Origin: Allium sativum
Taxonomy: Eukaryota; Streptophyta; Magnoliopsida; Asparagales; Amaryllidaceae
Assembly: GCA_030737875.1 (NCBI GenBank)
Contig: CM060918.1
Span: 773,754,552-773,818,551, forward strand
Direction: 5' to 3'
Length of the DNA stretch: 64,000 nt
The notes under the pieces are model-generated. The model saw only the letters and a list, made by a program, of their open reading frames with translations. It did no database searches and was not told where the DNA came from. Positions 11,076 through 21,640 of the stretch are shown here, piece after piece (the stretch's first letter is position 1; every line of letters starts with the position of its first letter). The position numbers and the translations under genes were made by a program.

Positions 11076-12200
11076 GGGGGCTATGTTTTTTGAATGTAAG
11101 CAAATGGAGTATATCACAGGATATGATTTCAGACCTTAAGTGCGAATTGGATCTAGAGATGTTAGCAAGTTTGACGACCAGACCGGCTTTGATTGAGCGG
11201 ATTGGTTCCATTCAATGGGACAGTCCTAATCTATTTGAAATCATCTCCAAGGTAGATATGGGTATTGATGGCGAGAGAATGAACAAGTATGGTCTTGATC
11301 GAGAGGGATGGCTTCGAAAGAATGGGAGGCTAGTTGTACCCAATGTTAACGGATTAAGAGATGAAGTGCTTGGAGAGTGTCATCACCCAAAACTGAATAT
11401 ACATCCCGGTGGTAAAAAATGTATCGAGACATGAAGTAGACCTACTACTGAGAAGGGATAAAGAGAGACGTTGGGAAGTTTATATCCAAGTGCATGAGTG
11501 ACCAGTTGGTTAAAGCCGAGCAAAAGAAGCCTGGTGGTTTGTAGCAACCATTGGAAATTCCCGAATGGAAATGGGAACAAGTCTCAATGGATTTTATAGA
11601 TGGTTTACCATGGACTAGATCAGGTCATGATAGCATTTGGGTGATTATGGATCGATTAACCAAAAGTGCAAGGTTTATACTGGTCAAGTCAAATAGAACG
11701 GCAGCTAAGTTAGCTGAACTATGTATGAAGTGGGTAGTGAGATTTCATGGAGTACTTAAAGGTATTGTGATTGACCAAGATCCATTATTTACTAGTGGGT
11801 TTTGGAAGAACGTACAAGAGGCTTTAGGGTCAGAATTACATATCAGTACATCGTACTATCCCCAAACCGACGGTCAAATATAGAGGGTGAATCGTGTATT
11901 AGAGTATCTCTTGAGAGATTGTATACTTGATTTTGGAGGGTCATGGGATGACCATTTACATCTGGTTGAATTGATATATAATAATAGTTATCAATCCAGT
12001 ATTGGTATGGCTCCATTTGAAGCTTTGTACGGAAGACCGTGCAGCTCACCATCATGTTAGTTGGAAACTAGTGAGAAATTTGTGCTTAGGTCAGATGTAA
12101 TAAGAGAAACTTCGGATAAGGTCAAGGTTATTCAACATCAAATGAAGGCCGCCCAAGATAGCCAGAAGAGTTATGCTAATAAAAGGCGAAGAGAATTGTA
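11076..12200 (+). pseudogene. Integrase remnant of Gypsy A
   Basis: The zinc-binding region is recognisable by HHPKLNIHPGG (about 11381). Its later Cys pair is damaged: KCMSDQ near 11490 lacks the second Cys. The catalytic core has MDFIDGLP (first Asp 11590-11592) and IDQDPLFTS (second Asp about 11773). The position of the third catalytic acid, before RVNRVLE, is a TAG stop at 11881-11883. At least one frameshift separates the zinc region from the core. Integrase would insert the cDNA into chromosomes. Confidence 0.85.
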
Positions 12201-12636
12201 ATTCTCCATTGGCGACTTGGTATTCGTCAACATCTCTCTGTTAAAGAGTGTGATTCGTTTTTGTAAGAGAGGTAAGTTAGAACCAAGGTTTGTTATTCCA
12301 TTTCTAGTTTTTGAACAAGTTAGGAATTTGGCGTTTAAAGTTGGATTACTTGACAAGATGGCAAGAGTGCACAACGTATTTCATGTTTCTTAGTTAAGGA
12401 GGTTCATGCACGATTCTGATATGACTATTTTGCCAGATCAGTTGGATGATATCGAGGTAGAACCCAAGGCAGTTAGCAACCGCATACCGATTCGTATTGT
12501 CGGACACGATACGAAGCAACTTCAGCGGAAGACGGTGAGACTGGTTAAGATCCAGTGGTCCGATAACGAGAATGATTGTATTTGGGAAACCAAGGAAAGC
12601 GTAAGAAAGTCATATCTAGAACTCTTTACTTGGTAA
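12201..12636 (+). pseudogene. Integrase C-terminal / chromodomain-like tail of Gypsy A
   Basis: GDLVFV (about 12210) and FHVS before a stop at about 12391 are the usual C-terminal integrase blocks. An open frame at 12406-12636 then ends with VRLVKIQWSD and WETKESVRKSYLELF. This resembles the short chromodomain-like tail of Tekay/Del-type plant chromoviruses. Assignment to that lineage is inference from memory of the motif. Confidence 0.65.
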
Positions 12637-12760
12637 GATTTTTAGTCGCCATATAGTTATTCCGCATGCTAGGATAGGCTTGTTGTGTTTGTTATGTATG
12701 TTTAATTGTTGCAAATGGTTGATAAGCATGCGGGACCCATTGTTATTTTTTTAGTTAAGG

Positions 12761-12795
12761 AATTTCGGGGGTGAAATTTCTTAAGGGGGAAAGAG
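12761..12795 (+). promoter_or_regulatory. Stem-loop and polypurine tract of Gypsy A
   Basis: AATTTC (12761-12766) pairs with GAAATT (12773-12778) around a GGGGGT loop. The purine tract AAGGGGGAAAGAG at 12783-12795 follows and abuts the 3' LTR. The PPT primes plus-strand DNA synthesis. Equivalent stem-loops precede the PPT of elements B, C, D and F. Confidence 0.75.
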
Positions 12796-14165
12796 CGTAA
12801 CGACCTGCATTCTACGTGTCGGAGGATCGTAGAATATTTATTTTATTTCCATACAAAGTCGTATGGTCATGTAACTTTGGGAAATGACTATTGGGGTCAT
12901 TTTTTTAAATGACCATTTTACCTCTAGCGAATCTTGTTTTGCCTATAAATTTTGATTGGTAAGGAGTTTTGACCTAAAACCGCTTCCATTGGATTTGGAT
13001 GATGGTGTACCTTTCCATAAAATGGTCATATTAATTAAACGAACTTGACATTTGGGAGATATGGCTGAAATAAGACTTGGAGATGGAAAAACAACATAAT
13101 TTGGCTTAATGGGGTGATTAGCAGGTAATCCCATAACCCATTTTGGGATTAAGGTTATGAGAAGGATGAAAGGATTTGGAGAAACATTCCCTTTCATTTT
13201 TCTATCCGCCACTAACCTCCCTTGAACCCTAACAATGGCCTCCATCTTCTAAATCTCACCCTAATTGATTTTGAATCACTAATTAACCAAAACTATGTCA
13301 AATCAAGTCAAATTAGCACGAAATCAGGGCTGGAGCTACTGCAATACAGAGAGATCCGTGCCATAACAGTGAAGTTTCAGATCTAAGATTTCATTTGTGG
13401 CTAAGGTGAGTGATTTGCACTTTTATATGCTAATTATGGCTAATTAGGGGTGATTAGTGATAATTTGCGAAATTACACATCAGAAAAATAGGGAAAAATA
13501 TGTAGAAATTATAAAATATTATTTTATGTCATCGATGAAAATTTGGGTTAATTTGGATTAAGTTTGCTAATCTTGTAGTTAAAACATGCTTAAGGGGATT
13601 AAGGAGAAAGTCATGCTTTTTGTGTATGTTTGATCTAAAATATATCATGTGATTGATGTTTTAATGCTTTAATTGATTCTATACATTGTTACTGCTATTT
13701 GGTATGTTTTGTGATGTCATGGGAAAGTTAGAATGGTTGAAAAAGCCATCGTTTGGCAAACATAGCTTGCAGGAAAAATTGCAGATTTTCAGGACCGGTT
13801 AGGAGGAAGACCCGATCCAAACCGGTTAGGAGGGAGACCCTAACCGATCCGGGTAGGAGAAGGAGACCCGAACCAATCCGGATAGAAGAAGGAGACCTGA
13901 ACCGAACCGGATAGGACGAGGAGAGGAGGAGACCCGAACCGAACCGGATAGGAGGGGACCCGAACCGAACCGGATAGGAGGAGACCCGAACCGATCCGAT
14001 AGGAGAAGGGGACCTGGACCGAACCGGATGGGAGAAGGAGAGGAGGAGACCCGAACCGAAATGAATAGCAGAACTAGATCCGAACCGAATTGGATAGGAG
14101 AAGGAGACCCGAACCGATCAGGATAGAAGAAAGAGACCCGAACCGGATAGGAGAAGGAGACCCGA
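12796..14165 (+). mobile_element. Gypsy A 3' LTR, first part
   Basis: It begins CGTAACGACC directly after the PPT, where TGTAACGACC is expected (one T-to-C change). From 12859 it aligns with 5619 onward of the 5' LTR, including the donor-like hairpin at 13406-13420 and the GA-rich minisatellite from about 13795. Element C interrupts it at 14166, and the LTR resumes at 49711. Confidence 0.9.
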
Positions 14166-15238
14166 TGTAATGTCCCGTATTTTAGCAGTATAATAATTAA
14201 TTAATTTAATTATTTATACAGTGATTAAGAGGATTAAATGGTCTTATAATTAAATAATATTGAATATTTAATTAATATAAATAATAGAATAATATATTTA
14301 TTTCTGAAATAGTCGGAAATTGTGAATTGACGATATGGTGTGAACTGGACAATTTAAAATATATATAATTCAGTTTGGAATTGAATCTGAATAACAAATA
14401 TATTATTTAAATGAAGTTTGAACGTATAATTATAATATAATTATAATCGAGCTCCAAATGGCGCTGCAGTTCGCTATTTGGCGATTTGAACTTTAACTGA
14501 ATATACAGGGTCCATGTTAAATCGGATTTCTATGAAACAAGAAACGTTCGGAGCTGGTGAAGTATATTTTTCTAATGGAAGAGAAAGTCGGGATTTCATT
14601 GTGTAGATTTTGATTTATGTCCAAATCAAATTTTCGAAAAGTCGCTATGGAATTCCTTTATAAATTATAGCGATTTATTTATATTATAAAAGGATTTTTC
14701 AATAATAATTGAATATCGATTCAATCGGGATTTGAATATCGAGTTATAAATCCAATGGGAGCTATACGATATTCTGTGTGAATATATATGATAAAATATA
14801 TTTATTTATATTTAATCTAATTGTTTTTAAATGTATTTATATATTTAAATGGGTTATTTAGAGCTTTAAAAAAGCCAGTTTTGCAAACGACCTCCTTTTT
14901 CGACGAAACTAATTTTGTTCGATCCGCCATATTAAATTATTATTAGATTCCAAGTTCCATGATTTTTGGAGTCAGTGTATGGCTGAACGGATTTTTAATG
15001 TGAAAAACAGTCAGTATTTTGACGGTTAAAAATGCGCTGTGTGAGCAAACGGAGTCGGAATTCGACGGAACTAGTTTCGTTGGATCCGTAATATCAAACT
15101 CTATCAGCATGCCCATTTTCATGATTTTTGGATATCGTATGTAATTATACGGATTTTTGAATGGTAAGTACAAACAGCGATTGGTTATAATCGAATAAAA
15201 TAATCAATTAAAAATAAAATTAATTATAATACATATAC

Positions 15239-15248
15239 TATAAAAAAA
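15239..15248 (+). promoter_or_regulatory. TATA box of LTR C1
   Basis: TATAAAAAAA is followed by CCCTTACCTTTCCTAACC and a leader containing GCCGCCATCTTC. The equivalents are TATAAAA at 31404-31410 (LTR2) and 38856-38862 (LTR3). The start site is not determined. Confidence 0.6.
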
Positions 15249-16649
15249 CCCTTACCTTTCCTAACCTAATTCATTTCTTCCTGGGGTCAACAAATTCAAG
15301 CCGCCATCTTCATTCTCCCAAAACACAAATTCGTGTTCTTCATTAAATACAAACAAATCAAATAAAAAGCTATAAATCATTGTACCAATATAATCGTGAT
15401 CTTTTTAGATCGCTCTTCACTTGAGTATGCTAGTTAATGGGTTCGATGCCCATTCATGTTCACGGTTTTTCACGAACATGAGTTACGGTTCTTATTTTAT
15501 GATTTTTGGTGCGTAAATGCTTGATTTAGAGGATATATAAGGGTCTGTGGCATCGAATAGGAGAGGATGCAATGTTTTTGAGGAAGATTCGATCAATTAT
15601 TATTCGCACATTTTGTGCTGGGCATGTGAAACAGCCTGGAATCGCACATCAGAGGTTTGGTGTGGGCTTCATGAATTTGTGACATTGATGAAGCATTAGC
15701 GAAGAGGGAGAGAATGGTAGTCTCAGTTGTTGGTTTGATGAAGCAAAAAGGTAGATAGGGTGGAAGGAACAATCGAAAATGGAAATGGAAAAGAGCTGGA
15801 GACTTGCGTTGGTTCAGGTGGAAGAGAAGGACGACATGGGTTTTTTGGAAATGGTAATGGGCCACCAAGTTAAGCGGAGAGGCCCAATTCAAATTATAAA
15901 TGGAAATTTTGTGTTTGTTTTAATTTAAATTGTTTACAAACTTGTAATCATCGTAACTTGCTCATATAGTGTCAGAATTGAACAAAATAAGATCCGTTGG
16001 GATCGTATGGACGGTGGCTCCACAATGGAACTGATTGGAAGCGAATCAGAGTTAGTTACAATTTATAGCAAAATAAATTTTCCGATCTGAATCGATAACG
16101 GTTATCGATATTTAACGATAAACCGCCAATGTGAGTAAAACTCACCAACTCTATCAGTTCATATTTTTATAACGTATATTTAGAACTGATAAATGATGAT
16201 TGATTGTAGTGTATTGACTGTTTGGTTGAATTGCTAAGTAATTGGTTGAAATTATAGATCTGGTTATATATATATTTAATATATAAATTGATTTTGTTTA
16301 GCAGAATATTTCATAGTGAAATCAAATTGATGTTAATTATATTGTTTAACATTTGTGGATGCAGGGAAATAGGTCAGAGGAATCCAACTGGATTCCTCAA
16401 CATTTATTTTACTGTTTTCATATATTGAAATATATGCTGTGATATATAATCTGTTATTGATTATGTGTGTTTAATGATATTGATCATTGTTGTTTGATAT
16501 TTAAATACCATAGGAAATACTGGGATGTAGAAAAGGGGATTTTCAAAGTGTATTTTGAAAATGAATTATTTATATAAAATCAATGGATTTTATATATAAA
16601 AGGAAAGGAATTTTATAAAAGAAAAATATAAAATCAAATAGAATTGAAA

Positions 16650-17930
16650 AAGGAATATTTGTAAACCATTTACAAATGGAATTGAAAAGGGAATATTTGT
16701 AAACCATTTACAAATAGAATTGAAAAAGAAATATTTGTAAATCATTTACAAATAGAATTGAGAAGGGAATATTTGTAAACCATTTACAAATAGAATTGAA
16801 AAGGAATATTTATTTGAAAATATAAATAGAATAGAAAGAGGAAATATTTATAAAACAAATAGAAAAGGAAATAGTTAGATTATGAAAGGAAATACGTGAA
16901 AAATGAATAAAATTGTATAAAAAGAGAATTTTACATTTGAAAGGTTTAGACCCGTGCTTCGCACATGAGTATAACATGATATGGATTTAAAGCAAAGATT
17001 TTAAATAGAATCGTTTCTAACCAATAGAGTAAGAAGATTAATTTATAAATAAGGTTTTATAAATTAAGTAAAATATTTATCATTGGACAAATAGAATATA
17101 TAAGTCAGGACATATATAGAGGAGTAAGAATCGATTTCAACATCGATATTGGGAACTGAATAGGGACGAAGAGTAAAATTGGGTAGGGTTAATCAGTTAG
17201 ATTTAACCAGTTAGAGTTAATCAGTTAGAGTTAACCAGTTAGAGTTAACCAGTTAGAGTTAACCAGTTAGAGTTAACCAGTTAGAGTTAATCAGATAGCG
17301 TTAACCGATTAGAGCTTAATCCTATAGAGTTATTTAAATAGAGTTAATCGAACAAGAGTTAGTCGAATATTAGTTATTCGAATAGATTTAATTGAATTAG
17401 AGTTAGTCGGATTAGAGTTATTCGAATATAGTTTATTCAAAGAAAGAGTTATTGAATAAGGTTATTTGAAGAAGGGCATTAATCGAATATTAGTTATTTG
17501 AAAGGAGTTAACGAATATTAGTTATTCGAAAGGAGTTATCAAATATTAGTTATTCGAAAGGAGTTATCGAATACTAGTTATTCGAAAGGAGTTATCGAAT
17601 ATTAGTTATTCGAAAAAGGAGTTATCGAATATTAGTTATTCGAAAAAGGAGTTATCGAATATTAGTTATTCGAAAGGAGTTGTCGAATATTAGTTATTCG
17701 AAAGGAGTTAATCGAATTTAGTTATTCGAAAGGAGTTAATCGAATTTAGTTATTCGAGAGGAGTTAATCGAATTTAGTTATTCGAAGAGAGTCAATCGAA
17801 TATAAGTTATTCGAAGAGAGATAATCGAATATTAGTTACTCGAAGAGAGATAATCGAATATAAGTTATTCGAAGTGGGTTAATCCTATATTAGTTATTCG
17901 AAGAGAGTTAATCATTGAATTCAATTATAT
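16650..17930. repeat. Hairpin-forming tandem arrays in LTR C1
   Basis: There are three successive arrays. The first (16650-16800) has four ~40-bp units, each with 9-bp arms ATTTGTAAA and TTTACAAAT around CCA. The second (17185-17320) has 14-bp units of CAGTTAGAGTTAAC. The third (17320-17930) has about twenty ~28-bp units containing CGAATA...TATTCG inverted repeats. LTR2 (32850-34190) and LTR3 (40245-41550) hold the same arrays with differing copy numbers. Confidence 0.85.
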
Positions 17931-18538
17931 CGAATTCAGGAAAGTACTTATACTTTCCGGTGTTTAAATCAAGATTTATCTATTTATAAATCAGGTGTTT
18001 GTTTATTTATTCAAATTAAAGAATAAAAGTTATATTTGAAGTTAGATATTGCGAATGTAGGGATTATAACGTTATCATTATAATCAATGTTTTTATAATA
18101 GAATCCGTGAGTTTCGCAAGGAAGTTTGTTAATGATTAAAAAGATGAACTTGATCTATTTCGAGGTTAGAAATGTTGTTCAGTTAAGGTCTGAGAGGTAG
18201 CTATACCCCCACTTGATTGACTCCATTTTTAATTAAGGAATGGTTAAGGTTTGGTAGTGACGATTGGTCAAGTGAATTTAGTTAACGAGTATAATGGTTT
18301 GAGTTGGCATAGCGATGTTTTAATTAAACATCGGTTTAAATCAAATGAATAAGTTTTGGAAACATTTTACAAATATAATCAGAGATATTTTCTAATAATA
18401 GAAAATGAAATGTTTGATGATAAACAATACTGGAATGAGAGTGATACGTGGAAAAGAGATGGAAATGTTTTCCAATGATTAATAACGTATATTTTCTAAA
18501 TTTAGAAAATAAGGAATGCTGAATATATGGAACAGGAG

Positions 18539-18543
18539 ATAAA
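18539..18543. repeat. Target-site duplication of element D (left)
   Basis: ATAAA here is repeated at 27334-27338 immediately after D. Uninterrupted LTR2 of C has the single-copy site around 34810. Confidence 0.95.
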
Positions 18544-20648
18544 TGTAACGACCAGTATTTTTCTGCTAATTTATTTGGATTATTTTAATTATTTTAATTA
18601 TTTAAAATAGTGGTTTGAATTTAAATAATTTAATTATTTTAATTATTTAAAATAGTGGTTTGTTTTGGAAATTAAATAATATTGCAATAATGGTTCCAAG
18701 GAAATAAGAAATAAGTGATTTCAAATTGTACTAAACATTTGCTATTCAATTAGAGTTGATCGAATATAGTATTCGAAATAGAGTTAGTCAAACATAGTTA
18801 TTCAGGAAGAGTTGCCATTGCGTACGACTGCTAGCGTAATTCGCAGGGCTGCAGATAGCCTACGGCGGTCAGATGTTTCCTGAGGGAATCAGGCGTAACC
18901 ATTGTGATCGCTGCGATCTAGAGTCGAGCGAATGGAGTTAAGTCGAGTATTAGTTAATAGGAGTAATCAAGTCAAGTTTGTCGAGTTAAATAAGTCGAGT
19001 TAGTCAAGGTAGAGTTAATCAATCAAAGTAAATCAGTTAAAGTTAGTCAAAAAGGGAATTTGGTTAAATATATTTTAAAAGAGGTCGAGTTGTGCCAAGT
19101 ACTGAATCAGAAAACTCATTGTGTTCACATAGTTGTTATTTGATAGTTAAAACACCAACTATCAAACCAGACCAATACGATTGTTGGTTCAGAAAGTCCG
19201 GGATCGAATTCATATTCGAAAACCATTCCGACCAGCAAATACGTGGAGACGTCGATTGAAGACGGAGCAAGTGAAGACCGTGGATCTTCATAAGCGGAAG
19301 GACTACTAGTTGAATTTCTCTGGCTTGCAACTAGAGTTATTTGATTTGTGATTCTGTCGTGGTTGAATCCATGGATTTGCAAGGACTACTCGCTACTGAT
19401 CCTTGGGGTGATTCCTATAAGGATGCGGTAGGAGAGTGCCTTCGGTTCATCCTGTTCCTGGATGACTTGTATGGACGAATGTCTAACAGAATATTTCCAA
19501 AGGACCACGTACGTTGATTTCTTCAAACGTATTATAGTTGGTTAGCTCCCAACTAGAGTATTTTTGTGGACGTCAATTAGTGATATCCAGAGGATCTAAC
19601 GATGTGACATTCAAAGTGAATGGTAGCCAGATGTTTTAAAGTAAATTCTAGCCTCAAGCCTCATCAACCGGGAAATGACAAAAATCGGGCAGGCAGCATG
19701 GCTATGTGGGTCGCTCGCATTAGGGTGTATGATCACCTATCTAGAGAAATTCCTTTTGCTTCTTTAATCTATTTGATGCTGACCCTATTCGGGTGGCGGT
19801 TGCTGATCCCAACCGTCGGTGATATACATTCGATACACTCAAGAGAAATGAGTGGTCGGTCATGTGAGGGCCGGGTTGCAAGACGTTCTTGTTGAACCCA
19901 GTGTATTTGCCTCTAGAGATACACGTGCGGAAGGTGGTCCCATACCTTGTCATAGTTGGAATCCAATATCCAATAAGCGCCCGCGGTTTTCGATTGTATA
20001 CTATATATGGGGAGCGTGAGATGCAAGCGTTCCTCTAGATTGTTATTTACTTGTATTTAGACATTATGATAATATCAGAACAAAGTATGATTTCAAAATT
20101 GTTTTTGGGTTATAGTAAGGTAAAAACCGTCCGTGTTTATGTGTGGACTGGTCTTACTATTATCCTTTGATTTCGAAAGGATTTTCCAAAGTTAAACAAG
20201 TGTGTGTTGCTGTGAATTTATCACTGATAGTATTCCAGACTGACCCGGTGTATTTTGTTTTAAATCAAATGTGCTCGGGTTAGACCGAGTATGTTCCAGG
20301 TTAGGTTTTGCTTGGAGTTCAGATGCTGGAAGCAGGCGGCTTCACCACTAGTTATATAAAATTATTTCCGCTGTGATTGATATCTGTTAAACTCTGATGA
20401 TTGGTATGTATATACAGTTTCTTTTGTATAAAAAGATTTGTTATATTATATTTTATTCGTTCCGCTGTGAGATTCTGATGTATTCTTCTTCTTTCTTCTA
20501 TTCTAATACTTCTTTCTTTCTATTCTCACCCTCTAAATTCTTTCTCATGACAATCCGGGGGTTCTATACTTGGGTTTTTGGCATGTGATACGGGTTTATG
20601 TATTGTTGTCAAAGACTCAAGTGTTGACCTTTTCCCCGGGTCGTTACA
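18544..20648 (+). mobile_element. 5' LTR of element D, internally deleted
   Basis: After about 119 bp of LTR start the sequence jumps at 18663 to the segment that begins at 25348 in the right LTR. From there both copies run 1986 bp to their ends. The deletion removes the U3 modules, TATA box and leader, so this LTR should be unable to start the element's own transcript. By eye, 18663-19571 is identical to the right LTR, while the last ~1.08 kb shows roughly thirty differences. It ends GGGTCGTTACA at 20648. Confidence 0.9.
19836..19924 (+). other. Conserved triple-hairpin block in D 5' LTR
   Basis: Three inverted repeats follow each other. The first is CACTC (19836-19840) with GAGTG (19850-19854). 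The second is GGGTT-G-CAAGA with TCTTG...AACCC (19873-19899). The third is GTGTAT with ATACAC enclosing CTCTAGAG (19901-19924). Copies occur in D's right LTR (26521-26609) and, with changed but still pairing bases, in the C LTRs (for example 48873-48960). A structured RNA is inferred only. Confidence 0.55.
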
Positions 20649-21640
20649 GTGGTATCAGAGCTATTGGTTTAGAGATAACCTTGGCTATGTGGTGTGACTC
20701 AATAGAGATGGGGTCAGCAGTGCCCTGGATTGAGTTCGTATAGATATACGAGAGAGTGTATTTGTATTTTGATATAAAATTATTTTTGAAACTATTTCTG
20801 CCCTATTTATTTTAGAATAAAATAAAGATTATTATAGTATGGGCAATCGATTGATTTGTTAATGCTGATTTGTGTGATATGTTTGGATTGTGTTGTTGGT
20901 TGTTTGAATATGAACCTGAACATGAATCAACTTGGTTGAAAACCAATTCGAAATAAATAATTCGAATAAATCAATCCAGATAAATAAATTTGAATGGATA
21001 ATTAAAGAGATAAATTGATCACTAAGATGTGGTTATAACTTCGTATGGATTGAATTGTGTATGATATGAATGATGTGAATGATTTGGATGTTTGAACCTA
21101 ATTGACTTTTGGGAACTAACGAATTGGTTTGAGTTGAGAATAGGTGGAGAAGTACCAATTCAGCTTTAAAAATACATCCAAGGGAAATTCTGGAGTTATT
21201 GAATCCAGTTTGAGTATAGAGCTGCATTATGATTAAGCAAGCTCGAGTATAAAATATCGCTTATCGCGTAATAACGCTCGCCAAAAGGTACGCCTACGCA
21301 AATATGAAATTTTGGTTTTCTTTGGGGTTTTGGTTTTGAATTTCGGATTTTCCGACCTTGAGAGTCGATGTATGTCTATTTCTTGAACCTGCGATTTTGT
21401 AGATGTCCTCCGTACAGGGGAGACTGCCGAATTTTTTTCCAAAATTTAAGGTGATAGAATTTTTTTGAAGATTTTTGGAAAATTATTTTATTTGAAATAA
21501 ATTGGTTTTAAAAACCAATTGGGTCAATTTGAAAATAAATTTGAGTTTTAAAAATTAATTCCTTTTGAAAAGATAGTAGTTAATGGCATTTCTTCTACCT
21601 TAGCAATTACGAGGACGAAATTATTTTAAGGGGGAAGGAA
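20649..21640 (+). mobile_element. Internal region of element D
   Basis: The PBS TGGTATCAGAGC (20650-20661) begins one base after the LTR. The 3' end has the stem-loop ATTACGAGGACGAAAT (21606-21621) and the PPT AAGGGGGAAGGAA (21628-21640). Between them there is no frame resembling gag or pol; the longest ORFs are under 70 residues. A segment near 21405-21460 resembles the 3' internal regions of C and F. Mobilisation would need proteins supplied in trans. Confidence 0.85.

Noticed and set aside
8253..12636. Endogenous pararetrovirus or other viral origin for the RT region
   Set aside because: The gag-PR-RT-RNase H-integrase order, LTRs, PBS and PPT show a Ty3/Gypsy retrotransposon. No movement-protein-like region was seen.
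14161..14165. Treating CCCGA as decisive proof of the C insertion
   Set aside because: CCCGA occurs often in the target minisatellite, so the match could be chance. The boundary rests mainly on the TG/CA ends and resumption of the Gypsy A LTR.
19125..19382. Identical 85-codon minus-strand frames at 19125-19382 and 25810-26067
   Set aside because: Their identity reflects the duplicated LTR segment of element D, not selection on a protein.
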